Position numbers and translations under genes: made by a program. Shown piece after piece: positions 33,862 to 46,719 of a DNA stretch of 64,000 bases (positions are counted from its first letter, which is position 1; each line of letters begins with the position of its first letter). The stretch is from the NCBI RefSeq assembly GCF_964340395.1, contig NC_135552.1, forward strand, positions 503,001 to 567,000. Direction: 5' to 3'. The notes below the pieces were generated by a model. It made no database searches, was not told the DNA's origin, and saw only the letters and a program-made list of their open reading frames with translations. The stretch comes from Glandiceps talaboti. Lineage: Eukaryota > Hemichordata > Enteropneusta > Spengelidae.

Positions 33862-35997
33862 AGGGACCGGACAGTTTCTTTGACTGGGGGTGGCAGTAGG
33901 GGGTATCATGTTGTTTTGAAAACTGTGGTCATTGAGTCAATGTGTTTTGGATTGTGATGGAATGAAAACAAAAACCCTTTCTACAATGGCATATAGTCTT
34001 GTCTGAAATGTGGTACATGTCAATATTTGTTCTTGTCCCTGTTCCTTACATCAATTCTTTAATATTACTTCACGTAAGAGTTCAAACATAACTATACATA
34101 CATGTATTGCACTAGTTACAGAAAATGTCATGTAACTACTTGGCTGTTTCCCAATCACTTTTATTGCACTTTGGGGCAAACGTGAACTTGAACGTTTCGT
34201 AAAGGTAATGTTCATAGTTTATAAAAGAAGTTAATCTAAATTGTTCCCTACTCGTCACTATGAACTTGTCAGAAGGGATTAATACACTTTCTATTTGGAC
34301 ACTACATGTTATTGACACTACAAATCACATCTCATCAAATTCCAGTTTCTATTATGCACTAGGTATGACCACCCTGTTCTCTAATATACCAGTGACTTTA
34401 CTATACATGCAATATTTATGCCCCTATACCAATGTTACAGGTCCATTTTTATGCCACATGGAGAAAATCATTTAAAACTTATATTACGTTAGCTTTTCAA
34501 AGCTTGGAAATATTACCTCAAAGGCTATGAATAACCTAAACATTGCCTTAATAATAGAAACAAAAAACTCCAGATCTGCCAGGGGAAAACCCCAAAGACT
34601 CCCTCACCCTTAAGGAGGTTACTCATGCATTCAACCTTAAATATTTTCACCCTATGATAATTTGAGCTGATATTGTCTTTTAAAGATGTGAAATGTTGGC
34701 CAAGATAGTCTAAAGTTGCCTTGAAACTCCAAATCTCCCCTACCAATGATACTACCATTAGATGTGTTGACCTTTACTATAATGATGCCATTTAATTTTT
34801 TTGAACATATTCCAACCCTATGTTAAGCTATAAAGAATAGTTTCCGATACTTGATGGTGCTGTCTTTTAAATATTGCAGGTTATTGCTTGAAAGGGTTTG
34901 AATAGCCTAAAATTGGCTTTAAGAGTAAAAAACCTCCAGGGCTTCTAGGGGTAGACCCCTAGGAGCCCGCCCCCCCCCCCCCATGAGATGTACACATCCC
35001 AGTCTGTAGCTTGTCCCCTATCTCTTACTGTAAAGATGCTATCAAACTTTATTTCAAAAGTATTTCAACCCGCTTTTTACATGTTGGTACTGTCTTGTAA
35101 AGCTTGGAAATCATTGTCTGAAAGTGTCTGAATAGTCTCAAAATCGACTTTTAAAGGCATGACTTCCTGGTGCCTTGCACCCTATTTTGCATATGACTGA
35201 CCGACTGACTGTATGTTTTGGAGGTGGAGAACTTGTGGTGACTCACTGGCAAGTAATCACCAAAATATAAACATTCCCTATATGGGTTGTTCACATGCAA
35301 ATGTCGCATATTTGAGTAATCCTGAGTGACACACAATCTAAACAGTTGTTTGCAGGATCTAGGAGAATTTGTCTCATTTTGAAAGGTTTTTACATTCTAT
35401 GATACAAACTGATTGATTTTCAACTAATTAGAGTATCAAGTTACCATCCTACGACATGCACAAACAATGTGTACATGATTCATGACCTGTGAGTTTCTTG
35501 GAGTACAGAAAAAATGCTGAAAACAAGACCCAGAAACTAGTGCTCTGTACAGCAGTTTGAATTTCCCACATTTGCGTAGATTAGCCATAATTCTTTTTAT
35601 ATAGGGCAGTTCTGTGTTTAAGAGTAAAAATCCTACAGAGCTTCTAGGGGGAGACCCCTAGGACTCCCCATGAGGGTGTACATAGTCCCTTCTCAAGCTT
35701 TCCCCCCTACCTTTCACTGTCAAGACGCTATTAAACTCCTTTTGGAATATATTTACCCTGTGTAGTTAATAATTATATGATAGTGCTATCCTGGGATCTT
35801 ATAAAGTATTTGCAGGACGGTCAAGCAGTCCACACTGAGTCACGATCAAAAAATACAGGTCATGTGAATATGATATATGGGGGGGGGGTCATCATGTTTT
35901 AGAATTAAGTGATGGGGGGGGGTCAGCCTGTTTTTGGTTCTACAGATGATGGGGGCGGGGTCCCCCCCCCCAGGCTTGAGGAAACAGGCCTGTCCCT
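33862..35997. mobile_element. Inverted-end element E2 in copia RT
   Basis: AGGGACCGGACAGTTTCTTT at the left and AGGGACAGGCCTGTTTCCTC (inverse) at the right, each followed inward by G/C tracts. The interior has three degenerate 250-330 bp units (near 34550, 34915, 35620) containing a hairpin-like CTTCTAGGGG...CCCCTAGGAG. The sequence is the reverse of elements at 40004-41675 and 42387-43603. Non-coding. Confidence 0.65.
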
Positions 35998-36461
35998 TCG
36001 TACAAATGGGGTTATTTTTCATTATATATTAAATAGAACTCAAAACGACCAGATAATAGCAGAAAGGAGGTATTTGGCTGATTAACGATTTTAAGAACCT
36101 AAATTTGTCAGACTGACGATAGAGAAGGACGTTAGAATGTTACGCTTTGCAACAATTCAAACCAGATTTAAAGTGAATGCCTTCCGTAGGGGCAAAGTTT
36201 TGAGATTGTCGTTCCTACAGACAATTGTTGGAATATATGCAATAAGTTATTTTTTCTCATTGATTGCTAATTGCCCATTGCTGTTAGTGATCTCCTGGCC
36301 AACCACAACATGTAATGTGAAGCTTTATAGAACGTTGTTGCATAGCAGTCACCGTAGAAAGAGTTTTTTGTTGTTGTTTTTTTAAGAGAATTGTTTCTGG
36401 TCAGCGCCCATCACTTAAATACCCCCCATCCCGCGTTAATTTTTTTTCCATGTTTTTCCAG

Positions 36462-36557
36462 CCACTTCAGTATGCAGATGAAAGGGAAAACACAAAAGTA
36501 ACTCTCCCTACATTCCCACGAGCAGTGAAGACAACTGCAAAACTAATCATGAACTAG
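36462..36557 (+). CDS. Possible terminal exon, unknown gene
   Basis: After TTTTTCCATGTTTTTCCAG, an open stretch of 31 codons reads PLQYADERENTKVTLPTFPR then AVKTTAKLIMN and TAG, with AATAAA 40 bp later (36599). This has the form of a last exon. No family was recognised and no other exon of the gene is seen nearby; the left flank is E2. Chance cannot be excluded. Confidence 0.25.
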   Translation, partial: PLQYADERENTKVTLPTFPRAVKTTAKLIMN

Positions 36558-36659
36558 CCTATGACATCTTCCCCACATACACACTTGCTGTAAAGTACTA
36601 AATAAAAAGAGCAGTAACTGCAATGATAAGTAGATTGATTAACATTTGTTGAATGTAAA

Positions 36660-37000
36660 AAAAATCGCATCGTCGCACCACTTTAGACAACATTTCCTGA
36701 CCAGAAACTATATTTTCCTTTTTTCATGGCCTATCAAAATATACCAATAACTTATTAAAACTAACAGCTACATCAATAATATTTTCAGGACATGTGCGCT
36801 TTGGTATCGCAAATATATGCATCAAATTATATTGAATTTGAAACGTATTCTTGAGATATAGCCTAATTACCGAAAACAATTAATTACGTAAATTGCTCAT
36901 TAATATTCATGGATGTTTACCAAAAACCTAACCAGTTCTTGCCATTACCCTACGGAACGTGTCTACAAAATTTCGTTTGAATTGCGCCAGTCGTTTTTTA
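36660..37000 (-). repeat. Dispersed repeat shared with 24500-24830
   Basis: Reverse-complement relative of the 24.5 kb repeat, followed by a (CA)n(CAGA)n array at 37018-37098. Confidence 0.65.
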
Positions 37001-37439
37001 CAAAAGGGTGATGCAGACACACACACACAGACACACACAGACAGACAGACACACACACACACACACACACACAGACACAGACACAGACACAGACATTTCA
37101 GACAACTGAGGGATTAAGAGACATCTTATTGACAGCAAAATATCGCAAAGACCAAACACAGCCAGATATATGAGAATATGACTTATATGTGCCTAAAAAG
37201 CTCCAATTGATCAAATTTATAAAAAGTGAAAATATTTGTGCCGATACTAATTGAAATTACATAAATCGATCAGATTTGTTGATAAAGGATGTGTCAAAGT
37301 ATTCCAAGAATCCATGCACCGTGGATGGAGGGTATATGGCTTATCAGACTGGCGAAAAACTGTTTTTAAACTGGTCGGTGTTCCAATGTCTAAAAAGAGT
37401 CAGATTTGCAAATAAAATACTTGCAATGCTTAAATCCAA

Positions 37440-37680
37440 TTGAAAGCGTTGTCATGACTGAACATATTAGTATTTTAAAAGATAGCATGTCTGGAAAACA
37501 ATTGTCCTCAAGGCATCCCTTTGTTTCAAATTCACGGACGTAAGCGTCATTCACGTAATTTACATATTGCCATGTTTAGACAATAGACATTCGAAGTCTT
37601 TCTGTAAAGTAAATTTAGGGCAGTCAAATGTTGGCTTTGGCCTTGGACGGAGGCCACAGGCCGAACTCAGGGCTTTGATA
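37440..37680 (+). mobile_element. LTR-like fragment shared with 44540-44770
   Basis: GTCTGGAAAACAATTGTCCT, CAAGGCATCCCTTTGTTTCA and ACAGGCCGAACTCA are shared with the probable LTR at 44399. The right part of that LTR resumes at 38637-38725 after an inserted hairpin-end repeat. Confidence 0.55.
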
Positions 37681-38636
37681 AACAAGTCATTGAGAATGAC
37701 ATACTGCCCACTATGATTGGGTAAATTACAATTCGATTTCTTGATATCACTATGATCACGCAACAACACTTTGTGAACCGAAATCAAACAGACTTAGATA
37801 TGTTGTGTCTGCTTGTTGGACAAGGGGTCAGGTTTTTTCCTTTGCGAATTTGCGTCGTTATTCCCGACTCCATTCGTGTTGTTGCTTCCACTTTGTCGGG
37901 GAATGTTTGTTCTGCCTCGACTGGTGAGTCGACTAACATTTCCGATACGTTACGAGTATTCGGCTGCTGGGTATACTTTACCGTTCGACTATTTCTTTTG
38001 TTCTTACCGTCCGCCATGTTGACAGTGAAGGTTCAAAATTGAGTCGGGCGACAGTGAGGGGTGTAATATTCAGCTAGCTTGTGTATCTGACCGGGTCTAC
38101 CATATCCAAAATACGTTGAAAGTCTTCCAGGTGTTGTTATGCTCTACAGAGACAGGTGTGTAAAGCATATATCGGTGCGAGAAGTGTTGAAATCAATTAT
38201 TTACCCTGCTGCGGCGGGACGTACGTGATGGGGGGGGGGGGGGGGCTGTTCAAGCACGTCTGAGTTATGGCTTTGGACATGAAAACTGCGCCAACAAAAT
38301 GGCTGCCAGGCAGCCATTTCGGATTGTATCACGACGAAAATGGATATGCACATGTATGTCATAGAACACTGTCCTAATACCAACTTTGAATGAGATCTGT
38401 ACAAGCATGTCTGAGTTATGGCTTTGGACAGGGAAAATTTGCAAACAAAATGGCTGCTAGGCGGCCATATTGGATCGTATCATGAAACAAATTGACATGC
38501 ATATGTATGCCATAGTATGTTGCCCCTGTAAGTTTGACAAAAATCGGTCCAGGCATCTCCAAGAAATTTTAAACGGCTCTGGACGCATGCACGCACGGAT
38601 GGACGGAACCCAATCCATAAGTTTCCGTCCCGGACT
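37681..38636 (+). mobile_element. Hairpin-end repeat family H, copy H1
   Basis: Begins ACAAGTCATTGAGAATGACA and ends AGTTTCCGTCCCGGACTAAT, inserted into the LTR-like sequence. It contains 1.5 units of a 151-bp tandem repeat (starts at 38251 and 38402) with AACAAAATGGCTGCCAGGC. Compared with copy H2 it lacks the TTCGTCCGGCGGGG part of the terminal hairpin and has an extra segment at about 37830-38200. Confidence 0.65.
37784..38017 (-). other. Exon-like ORF in H1, unknown
   Basis: 77-codon - strand ORF starting MADGKNKRNSRTVKYTQQPN with a favourable CAACATGG start context, in a less AT-rich patch that is missing from H2. A splice-donor-like GGTAAGA sits 9 bases into it. No family recognised. 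It could be captured host sequence, a gag start or chance. Confidence 0.2.
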
Positions 38637-38759
38637 AATAAAGTCTATGTTCCAGTTCACACCACATATATATACCGTCTCGTATGCAGTTTATCATTTT
38701 ACTACAAGTCTTGCTGATCTTAAAGATTTGATATGGAGGAGAATCCAAACCCCTGTTAA

Positions 38760-40003
38760 AGGTTATTGGTGGTAGTTTACCTCTCGGCAACCAAGCGAGT
38801 GTTTTCCCCAGACATCTAGCAGATCGAAGAGTTTCCCCGAAGACAAGCAAGTTCCCCGTAAAAAAGGCTAATTTCCCCCAAAGAAGACCTACCAGACGAA
38901 GGAACGAGGCTATATCTGACTCCGAAGAAATATCGACCTAATTTAGAAAACTGATAATGATGAATCCCTAGGAACTGTAATGGTAGAGTAATTTTCCAGA
39001 ATCGAAGGACTTGTATATGGACCAATATGGACGTTAAAAAGAGGTAAGTGAATATTTACCAGTAGTCTGATGCGGAAAAAGAAGTATTGCGAAATTCTAT
39101 CTGTACGGACAAAGAACATTTGCGAATGTGTTATGCTGCGATACTCAGATGTAATGATTACCAATTCAAGACAACGCGTCATCCAGGAAATCAAATATGA
39201 ACTCAGACAATAAAATCTGTTGTCAAGAGATTTAAGCTTGTTTGAAGACGTATAACCATGAGAATGAAGAACTAATCGAACTCTTTCGGAGAGTCTACTT
39301 GACATTTTGAACATTTACTTTGGACTTCTATAGACTTTCCTAAATATCTTAACCGAGTTACGTGTTTCTTTGGAAAAGATGTCTGTTTAGTAATTTGTTT
39401 TCGGTATACGTAGTTATTGAAAGAGAATGTCATCTACCGAAAGTCAACTTCCAAAGTGTGTAGAAACTAAAACTAGGTTGACTTCATTATTATACTGTAT
39501 ATATATATTTTCTTGTATTGCTAATTTAGTTTAGTGATAAGATTTTCTTGTTGTCGAAAATGTTAATAATCCATGTAAATCGGCAAAATCATGTAAATAC
39601 TCGTATATCGTATGTCTTGTGTTTTCTGACAAGCTTTGACATGCCTGCCTAAAATGACGATTTTCGCTCATGGTTGATTGTAGCGGGGCGGAGATACGGC
39701 CGGCTCTGTCTTTGCTCGGAACCACGTGTGAAAAGTCTCGTTCAGAACGACATGCTATCAAAGTTTCCCTCGAACCACATTTTCCTCATTGTTCTTTAGC
39801 TCACCGGCAGCTACTTCCATGTGTGCTAATTCTAAATGTTTCCTATTCTCTAAACATACTTCTTGATCATACTAATTTTTCTTAGCCCCATAGGCATGCT
39901 ATTTGGCTATACAGTTCAGTTGCACATGATCTGAAAAAATTAAGTTTAACGAGTTTATCAATGTTAATTAATGTCTTGTTGCATGCTCCAGTGGTTTGAT
40001 TTT
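38760..40003. other. No recognised feature
   Basis: About 1.2 kb of unique-looking sequence after the LTR-like end. Short ORFs only, none convincing. Confidence 0.4.
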
Positions 40004-41675
40004 AGGGACCGGTCAGTTTCTTCAGCCGGGGGGGGGGGGCGGTGGATTCTTAAATTGGGCCGACAAAAAGTCACTGACCCCCCCCCCCCCTATCTGTAAA
40101 ATAAAAAACATGCTGAACACCCCCCCCCCCATCACTTAATTCTAAAACATGATGACCCCCCCCCCCCCCCATATATATAATATTCACATGACAGGTATTT
40201 TTTTTATCATGGCTCAGTGTGGACTGCTTGACTGTCTTGCATCTACTTTATAAGATCCTGGGTTAGCACTATCATAATTATAATTATTGACTACACAAGG
40301 TAAATACATTCCAAAAGGAGTTTAATAGCATCTTGACAGTGAAAGATATTGGAAAGCTTGAGCAGGGAATATGTATATCTCTCATGGGGGGTCCTAGGGG
40401 GTCTCCCCCTTAGAAGCCCTGGAGGTTTTTTACTCTGAAAAGTCAATTTTGAGACTATTCAGGCCCTTTCAGACAATAATTTCCAAGCTTTACAAGACAG
40501 CACCAACATGTAAAAAGAAAAAATATATTTGAAATATTAAGTTTGATAGCATCTTGACAGTAAGAGGTAGGGGGAAGAGCTTGAGACTGGGATGTGTACA
40601 CCTCATGTAGTGGGGGGGGGGGTTCCTCCCCCTAGAAGTCCTGGAGGATTTTTACTCTTAAAGCCAATTTTTAGGCTATTCAGACCCTTTCAAGCAATAA
40701 CTTAATCCATGCTTTACAAGACAGCACCATCAAGTATCAGAAACTATTCTTTATAACTCACACAGGGTTGAAATATGTTCTTAAAAAGTTAAATGGCATC
40801 ATCATTTACATGTAGTAAAGGTCAGCACATCTAATGGTAGTATCATTGGTAGGGGAGATTTGGAGTTTAAAGCAATTTTAGACTACCTTGGCAAACATTT
40901 CACATCTTTAAAAGACTATCATCTCAAATTAGAATTGGGTGAAAATATTTAAGAAAAGTTTAATACCATTATGACTGTAAAGAGGTTGTTGGTGCATCTG
41001 AGTGTTGGTTGAATGCTTGAGTGACCTCTGGGGGTGAGGGAGTCCTTGGGCGTTTTCCCCTGGCAGATCTGCAGTTTTTTGCTTCTATTAAGGCAATGTT
41101 TAGGTTATTCATAGCCTGTGAGGCCAAGCTTCGAATAGCTAACGTAAATGTAAGTTTTAAATGAGTTTCCCATGTCACATAAAAATGGCCCCGTAACATT
41201 GGTATAGTGGCATTAATATTGCATGTATAGTAAATAAAGTCACCGGTATGTTAGAGAACTTTAGGTGGTCATACCTATAGTGTATAATAGAAACTGGAAT
41301 CTGATGAGATGTGGTGATTTGTAGTGTCAATAACATGTAGTGTCCAAATAGAAAGTGTATTAATCCCTTCTGACAAGTTCATAGTGACGAGTAGGGAACA
41401 ATTTAGATTAACTTCTTTTATAAACTATCTATGAAGATTACCATTACGAAACCTTCAAGTTCACTTTTGCCCCAAAGTGCAATATAAGTGAAGCACTGAT
41501 TGCGAAACAGCCAAGCATTTACATGTTCTGTAACTAGTGTGGTAGCTGGGTAATACATGTATATGTATATTTATAGTTATGCTTGAACTAATAAGTAAGA
41601 AACAGGGAGAAAAACAAATATTTACATGTACCACATTTCAGGCAACTTGCTATATGCCATTGTAGAAAAAGGAGG
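40004..41675. mobile_element. Inverted-end element E4, one end missing
   Basis: Starts AGGGACCGGTCAGTTTCTTC with G and C tracts, then carries the E-family interior in reverse orientation to E2 (CCTGGAGGTTTTTTACTC, ACAAGACAGCACCAACATGT). The match ends near 41675 at the GGCATTGTAGAAAA segment that in E3 leads to the right terminus. Confidence 0.6.
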
Positions 41676-42386
41676 CGAGGTCATTTCACCGTCGAGTACC
41701 CAACAATACTATAAGATAAGGTCGTCTACTTTTCACTGTCTTCCCGTTTAAATATACTGGGGGAAAAACAAATTGATAATTATGGTTGTTTGCTCCAGTG
41801 GAATTGAGTCGGACAGTTACACTGTCGAGTACGCATGATTAAAAATTTTGTTTCATACTCTTTTCCACGTGTTACAATTTGTTATCTTTTATAACATTTG
41901 TCGCATTTCTATGTTTAAACGCTGTTTCCTTTGTGTGACCTGCACTCTTCCTATTCGCGTGTAAACTCTTGAAAGCTCTCTAGCCATTGTTAAATTTAAA
42001 CTACACCACTATTGTAGTTCAAGAACACTCCCATGTCCATCGATCATGCAAAGCGTGTCATTGAGAATTACCGTCGTCGCATTTCTATGCTTAAAAAAGG
42101 TATAAAGCATGGAGATTTCGATTTTCGTTTTAAGTACAGTGTTGTTGAGAAGAAATTATCGTTCTCCAAAATTACGAAACTTAGTATTACTCTCGCATTC
42201 GTGTTTTTATTCTTAAATATCTGTAGATTGATAGAACCACTATAGCCAGTCGAAAAGCCCACGAGTGTGGCTCTATAAAAATGTTATTGTTTAGTGTAAT
42301 AGAGATAACGAGATGACTACCAACATAGAATATTATATAAGGTGCCTAAAGCGCAAACGAGACAAGAGAATTCACCCTGTGCTTTT
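41676..42386. other. Unassigned gap with small ORF
   Basis: Sequence between E4 and E3. A 70-codon + strand ORF (42033-42245, MSIDHAKRVIENYRRRISML then a basic and a hydrophobic part) is not recognised. Confidence 0.3.
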
Positions 42387-43603
42387 AGGCACCGGTCAGT
42401 TTCTCCAGCCTGGGGGGCCGGTGGATTCTTAAATCGGGCCGAAAAAATTGACTACACAGGGTAAATATATTCCAAAAGGAGTTTAATAGCATCTTTGACA
42501 GTGAAAGGTACGGGAAAAGCTTGAGTGGAGAATATGTACATCTCTTATGGGGGGGGGGGGGGTCCTGAAAAGTCAATTTTGAGACTATTCAGACATTTTC
42601 AGAAAATAATTTCCAAGCTTTACAAGACAGCACCAACATGTAACAAGCAACTACATAGGGTTAAAATATTTTTGAAATATACTTTGATAGCATCTTGACA
42701 GTAAGAGGGGAAGAGTTTGAGACTGGGATATGTCCATCTCATGTGGTGGGGGCCGAGGGGTCTCCCTCTAGAAGCCTTGGAGGATTTTTACTCTTAAAGC
42801 CAATATTTAGGCTATTCAGGCCCTTTCAAACAATAACTTAATCCATGCTTTACAGACAGCACATGTCTTAAAAAATGGTAATATTTCACAGCTTCAAAGT
42901 TAATGTAAATTAGAAATGAGTTTCCCATGTCGCATAAAAGTGGGCCCGTAACATTGGAATAGGGGCATTAGTATTGCATGCATAGTCAAGTCACCGGTAT
43001 GTGTGAGAACCTTAGGTGGTCATACCTAGTGTATAATAGAAACTGGAATCTGATGAGATGTGGTGATTTGTAGTGTCAATAACATGTAGTTTCCAAAACA
43101 GAAAGTGTAATAATCACTTCTGACAAGTTCATACTGATGAGTAGAACAAATTAGATTAACTTCTTTTATAAACTATCTATGAAGAGTACCATTACGAACC
43201 CTTCAAGTTCACTTTGCCCTAAAGTGCAATATAAGTGAAGCATTGATTGTGAAACAGCCAAGCATTTACATGACATGTTGTGTAACTAGTGTGATAGCTA
43301 GGTAATACATGTATATGTATATGTATAGTAATGTTTGAACTAATAAGTAATATTAAAGAATTTATGTAAGAAACAGGGACAAGAACAAATATTTACATGT
43401 ACCACATTTCAGACAAGGCTATATGGCATTGTAGAAAAGGATTTTTTTTCTTCTATCACAATCCAAATCATAATGACCCCCCCCATCCACAATTTTCAAA
43501 ACAGCATGACCCCCACCCCCCACTAACTGCCAATTTCAAAAAACAGAGTGCCCCCCCCTACAAATCCACCCCCCCTCCAGGCCGAAGAAACTGACCGGTC
43601 CCT
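42387..43603. mobile_element. Inverted-end element E3
   Basis: AGGCACCGGTCAGTTTCTCC at the left and the inverse of AGGGACCGGTCAGTTTCTTC at the right, with subterminal G and C runs. The 1.2 kb interior is a shortened version of E2/E4. Confidence 0.7.
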
Positions 43604-44398
43604 TACTCAATAGGTAGACGTAGAAGACGTCGGAAATGTCCTGTCGACAGTTCACAAGTGTGTCTCTATAAGTGTCATGATCTCTCACCTTTCTTTATCA
43701 GGGTAGACTCTGTGTCGCAAAAAATCCTCAAGTAAAAAAATACAAAAAAAGGAAACGATTCTAATTGACGTAAGGTAGGCAAAGCACTCCTAAGAATCGT
43801 GATCAATTAGGAATCAAGTATTAACTTCTACTTTTGACTAAAGGTCGGCAGAAAGCCATAATAGCATCCTGGTAGTAGCGTTATTGTTTTAAAGTTTATA
43901 TTGTATAAAATCTACTTAATTAAGAGACCCAGCATAGCCCCTCCACCAACGTTGGTGGAGGGTCTATGGACCCAGTAATGCGAACATTGAATTGTCATAC
44001 CTCATTTTAATGTAAATAATTATGTAAAGTTTAATACCAATCCATCACACGCCAAGCATAGCTGTTGGAAGGGGTACTAGTTGAAATGTATCTTTTATCT
44101 CATTTCTATGACTTTCCTATTATCAATACAGCTAAGTAACGTCTGTATTCATCATTTACTCTTCATCTATCTCAGTTTACAGAGCAATCTTTTATTAAAG
44201 TTGATTGTTGACGAGCTATGTAGTCTTATCGATATACAAATGTCTTGTACTCAACGTCTAGCTGTTTTGTACTATTGTGTCTGAAAATTCTATTATAGTC
44301 GTCCATGAGTATATGCTATGTGCTACGATATCAAATGTTTTGCATATGACAGAATTGTATCTATGTTTTACTTTTAATTCTCATAAAAGAGGGGAGAA

Positions 44399-44870
44399 TG
44401 TTATGGGTGTCAAGACAATAATTTAGACGTGCTTTTATAAATTTAGGACATCTTGTTTCAATAGGTATTGCTATCATTTTTCCTGAGAATAAGAGACTTT
44501 AGTGATTAGGGCATCACATTTTAGATAAGACGGAAGAATGTCATGACTCTATATGTTTAGGATTTTAAAACATAGCCTGTCTGGAAAACAATTGTCCTCA
44601 AGGCATCCCTTTGTTTCAAATTCACGGACCTAAGCGTCATTCACGCAATTTACATATAGTCATGTTTAGACAATAGACATTCCAAGTTTTCCTGTAAAGT
44701 GATTTGTAAAATTTAGGGAAGTCGATTGCTGGCTCTGGCCACAGGCCGAACTCATGGCTTTGATAAATAAATAAAGTTTATGTTCCAGTTCACACCACAT
44801 ATATAGTCTCGTATGCAGTTTATCATTTTACTACAAGTCTTGCTGATCTGAAAGATTTGTCATATTCACC
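44399..44870 (+). mobile_element. Probable copia LTR (solo or 3')
   Basis: A polypurine tract AAAAGAGGGGAGAA (44385-44398) is followed by TGTTATGGGTGTCAAGAC. Sequence from about 44540 on is shared with 37440-37680 and 38637-38725. AATAAATAAATAAAG at about 44768 could serve polyadenylation. The right boundary is uncertain because identity with the other copy stops near CTGAAAGATTTG. Confidence 0.55.
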
Positions 44871-45144
44871 ATTGTTAATATCTTGGATGAACAAGCAGCA
44901 TTTCTATCACTACGTCTCTGTATCTATTCTATCCAATTCAAACACATTCTCACAAAAAATATCCACCTGACAACACAATTATATTGTTAAAACTTTTATA
45001 CAGAATCGTTTATTTTGTATGAATGTAATACAATGTAATGCAGACAAGTTTCAATAAGCACAGTTGTATAAAAATTCAAGTTTAAAAGAAAGGTTTTTTT
45101 TTTGTGTATTTCAGTATTACATTGATACAAATCAGTTGGTGCCA

Positions 45145-45280
45145 CCCAAGTCTGTCACAGAAACATTTGTTGCTATGCCACCTAAGTCTGGCAAAAAAAC
45201 AGTTGTTGCTATGCCACCTAAGTCTGGCAAAAAACATTTGTTGCTATGCCACCTAAGTCTGGCAAAACAGGTCTTTGTAG
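45145..45280 (+). repeat. 36-bp minisatellite
   Basis: Three good units and one degenerate unit of TTGCTATGCCACCTAAGTCT plus GGCAAAAAACAG (starts at 45171, 45207, 45242). Confidence 0.85.
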
Positions 45281-45329
45281 AAGACACACTCCCATGTTAA
45301 CTTGTACTAAAAAGTCTCTCTTATGGAGG

Positions 45330-46477
45330 AAACATATGAATATTGATAGTTTATCCTGAAGGTCAAAGTATAGGTCAAAGATCAATATCTCAAAAGAAAG
45401 TTTACACCTATGATGTTTGGCAATCAGATTAAATCAGATGTAGTGTACACAATGCAATTTCTTTTTGGCTGTTACTGTCGTTTGTTCTTTTGTGATTTTT
45501 AACAAAAAAAGACACATTTTAGCCTTAATTTGCATATCACTGATGGGATCATCATGTAATGAACAATTCCTAAACTAAAGACACCCCAAGAACGTTCCCA
45601 CCAAATCTCAGTAAATGTGGAATTACAGACTTATGACCAACAATAGCACCAGTGGTGTTGTAGTACAACTATACAGTTTTTAAAAATGTTTACCCACATG
45701 CTGATCAATGCTAGTATAGGTGTTCATTTGCTGAATGACTATCCAGTTGCCTATCCAACTCTGATATCTTTGCAATACTCATGGTTATTTGGCTGTTGCC
45801 ATGGGCATGGTCTTGTTGCTAGGTATATTGGTATACATTTGTAGAATGTTTATTCATTTGTCTATTAATCCCTGTTACCTTTGCAATATACGTGATCATT
45901 TGGCTGTTGCTGTGGGTGTGGTCTCGTTGCTAGGTATATTTGCATACACTTTTTGAATGTTTATTCACTTGCTAACAGTCCCTTTTGTTATCTTTGTGAA
46001 ATATACCACCGTTTAGCTGTTGCTATGGGCGTGGTCATGGTTGCTAGGGATATTTGCATACATTTTTTGAATGTTTAATCACTTGCCTACCAGGTATTAT
46101 TTGACCAAAATATACTGCAGTTGGTGCTAAGGGCATGGTCATAGTTGCTAGGGCCACTTGTGTCAAAATCTTTTGAAGAAAATCTGTAGAATAACTTCTA
46201 GAAACATCTCACCAAATTTCTGTCTCATTGACCAAATACTCTTTGAGATATGAATTTTTGACCAAAATTCACATTTTTACACTTTATTTGTATATCACTG
46301 ATGAAATCATTATATGCTTAATAATTTTTCATCTGTACACCCCCAGATGCATTCCCATTAAACCCAATTTGCACAGTAATTTTGGAATTTTGCTTTGAAC
46401 AATTTCCCAACTAGACACCAAAAGTAATCTCCCCACCAAATACCAAGGCTATCGGTCTGGCGGTTTTTGAGTTTAAG

Positions 46478-46532
<55 letters not shown>

Positions 46533-46590
46533 TCTCACCATGCCTATAGCACTACTGAACCTTATCACTTCAGTTGTGCTAAAAAGTTAT
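45330..46590 (-). mobile_element. Repeat family R, copy R3
   Basis: Reverse-orientation R: TTTGGCTGTTGCCATGGGCA units at 45790-46150, the block before them, an (AC)n(AGAC)n array at 46479-46530, and the end ATGCCTATAGCACTACTGAA. Confidence 0.75.
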
Positions 46591-46719
46591 ATGAGCACAA
46601 CACCAATCCTTGTGTATATTCATGTTCCTCTATATTATCTGTAGACATGATTTACAACAATTACTACAAAGTGTGTGATTTAGCTTGAAGAATTAGCTTG
46701 ATTTTGATAACTGACCTTG

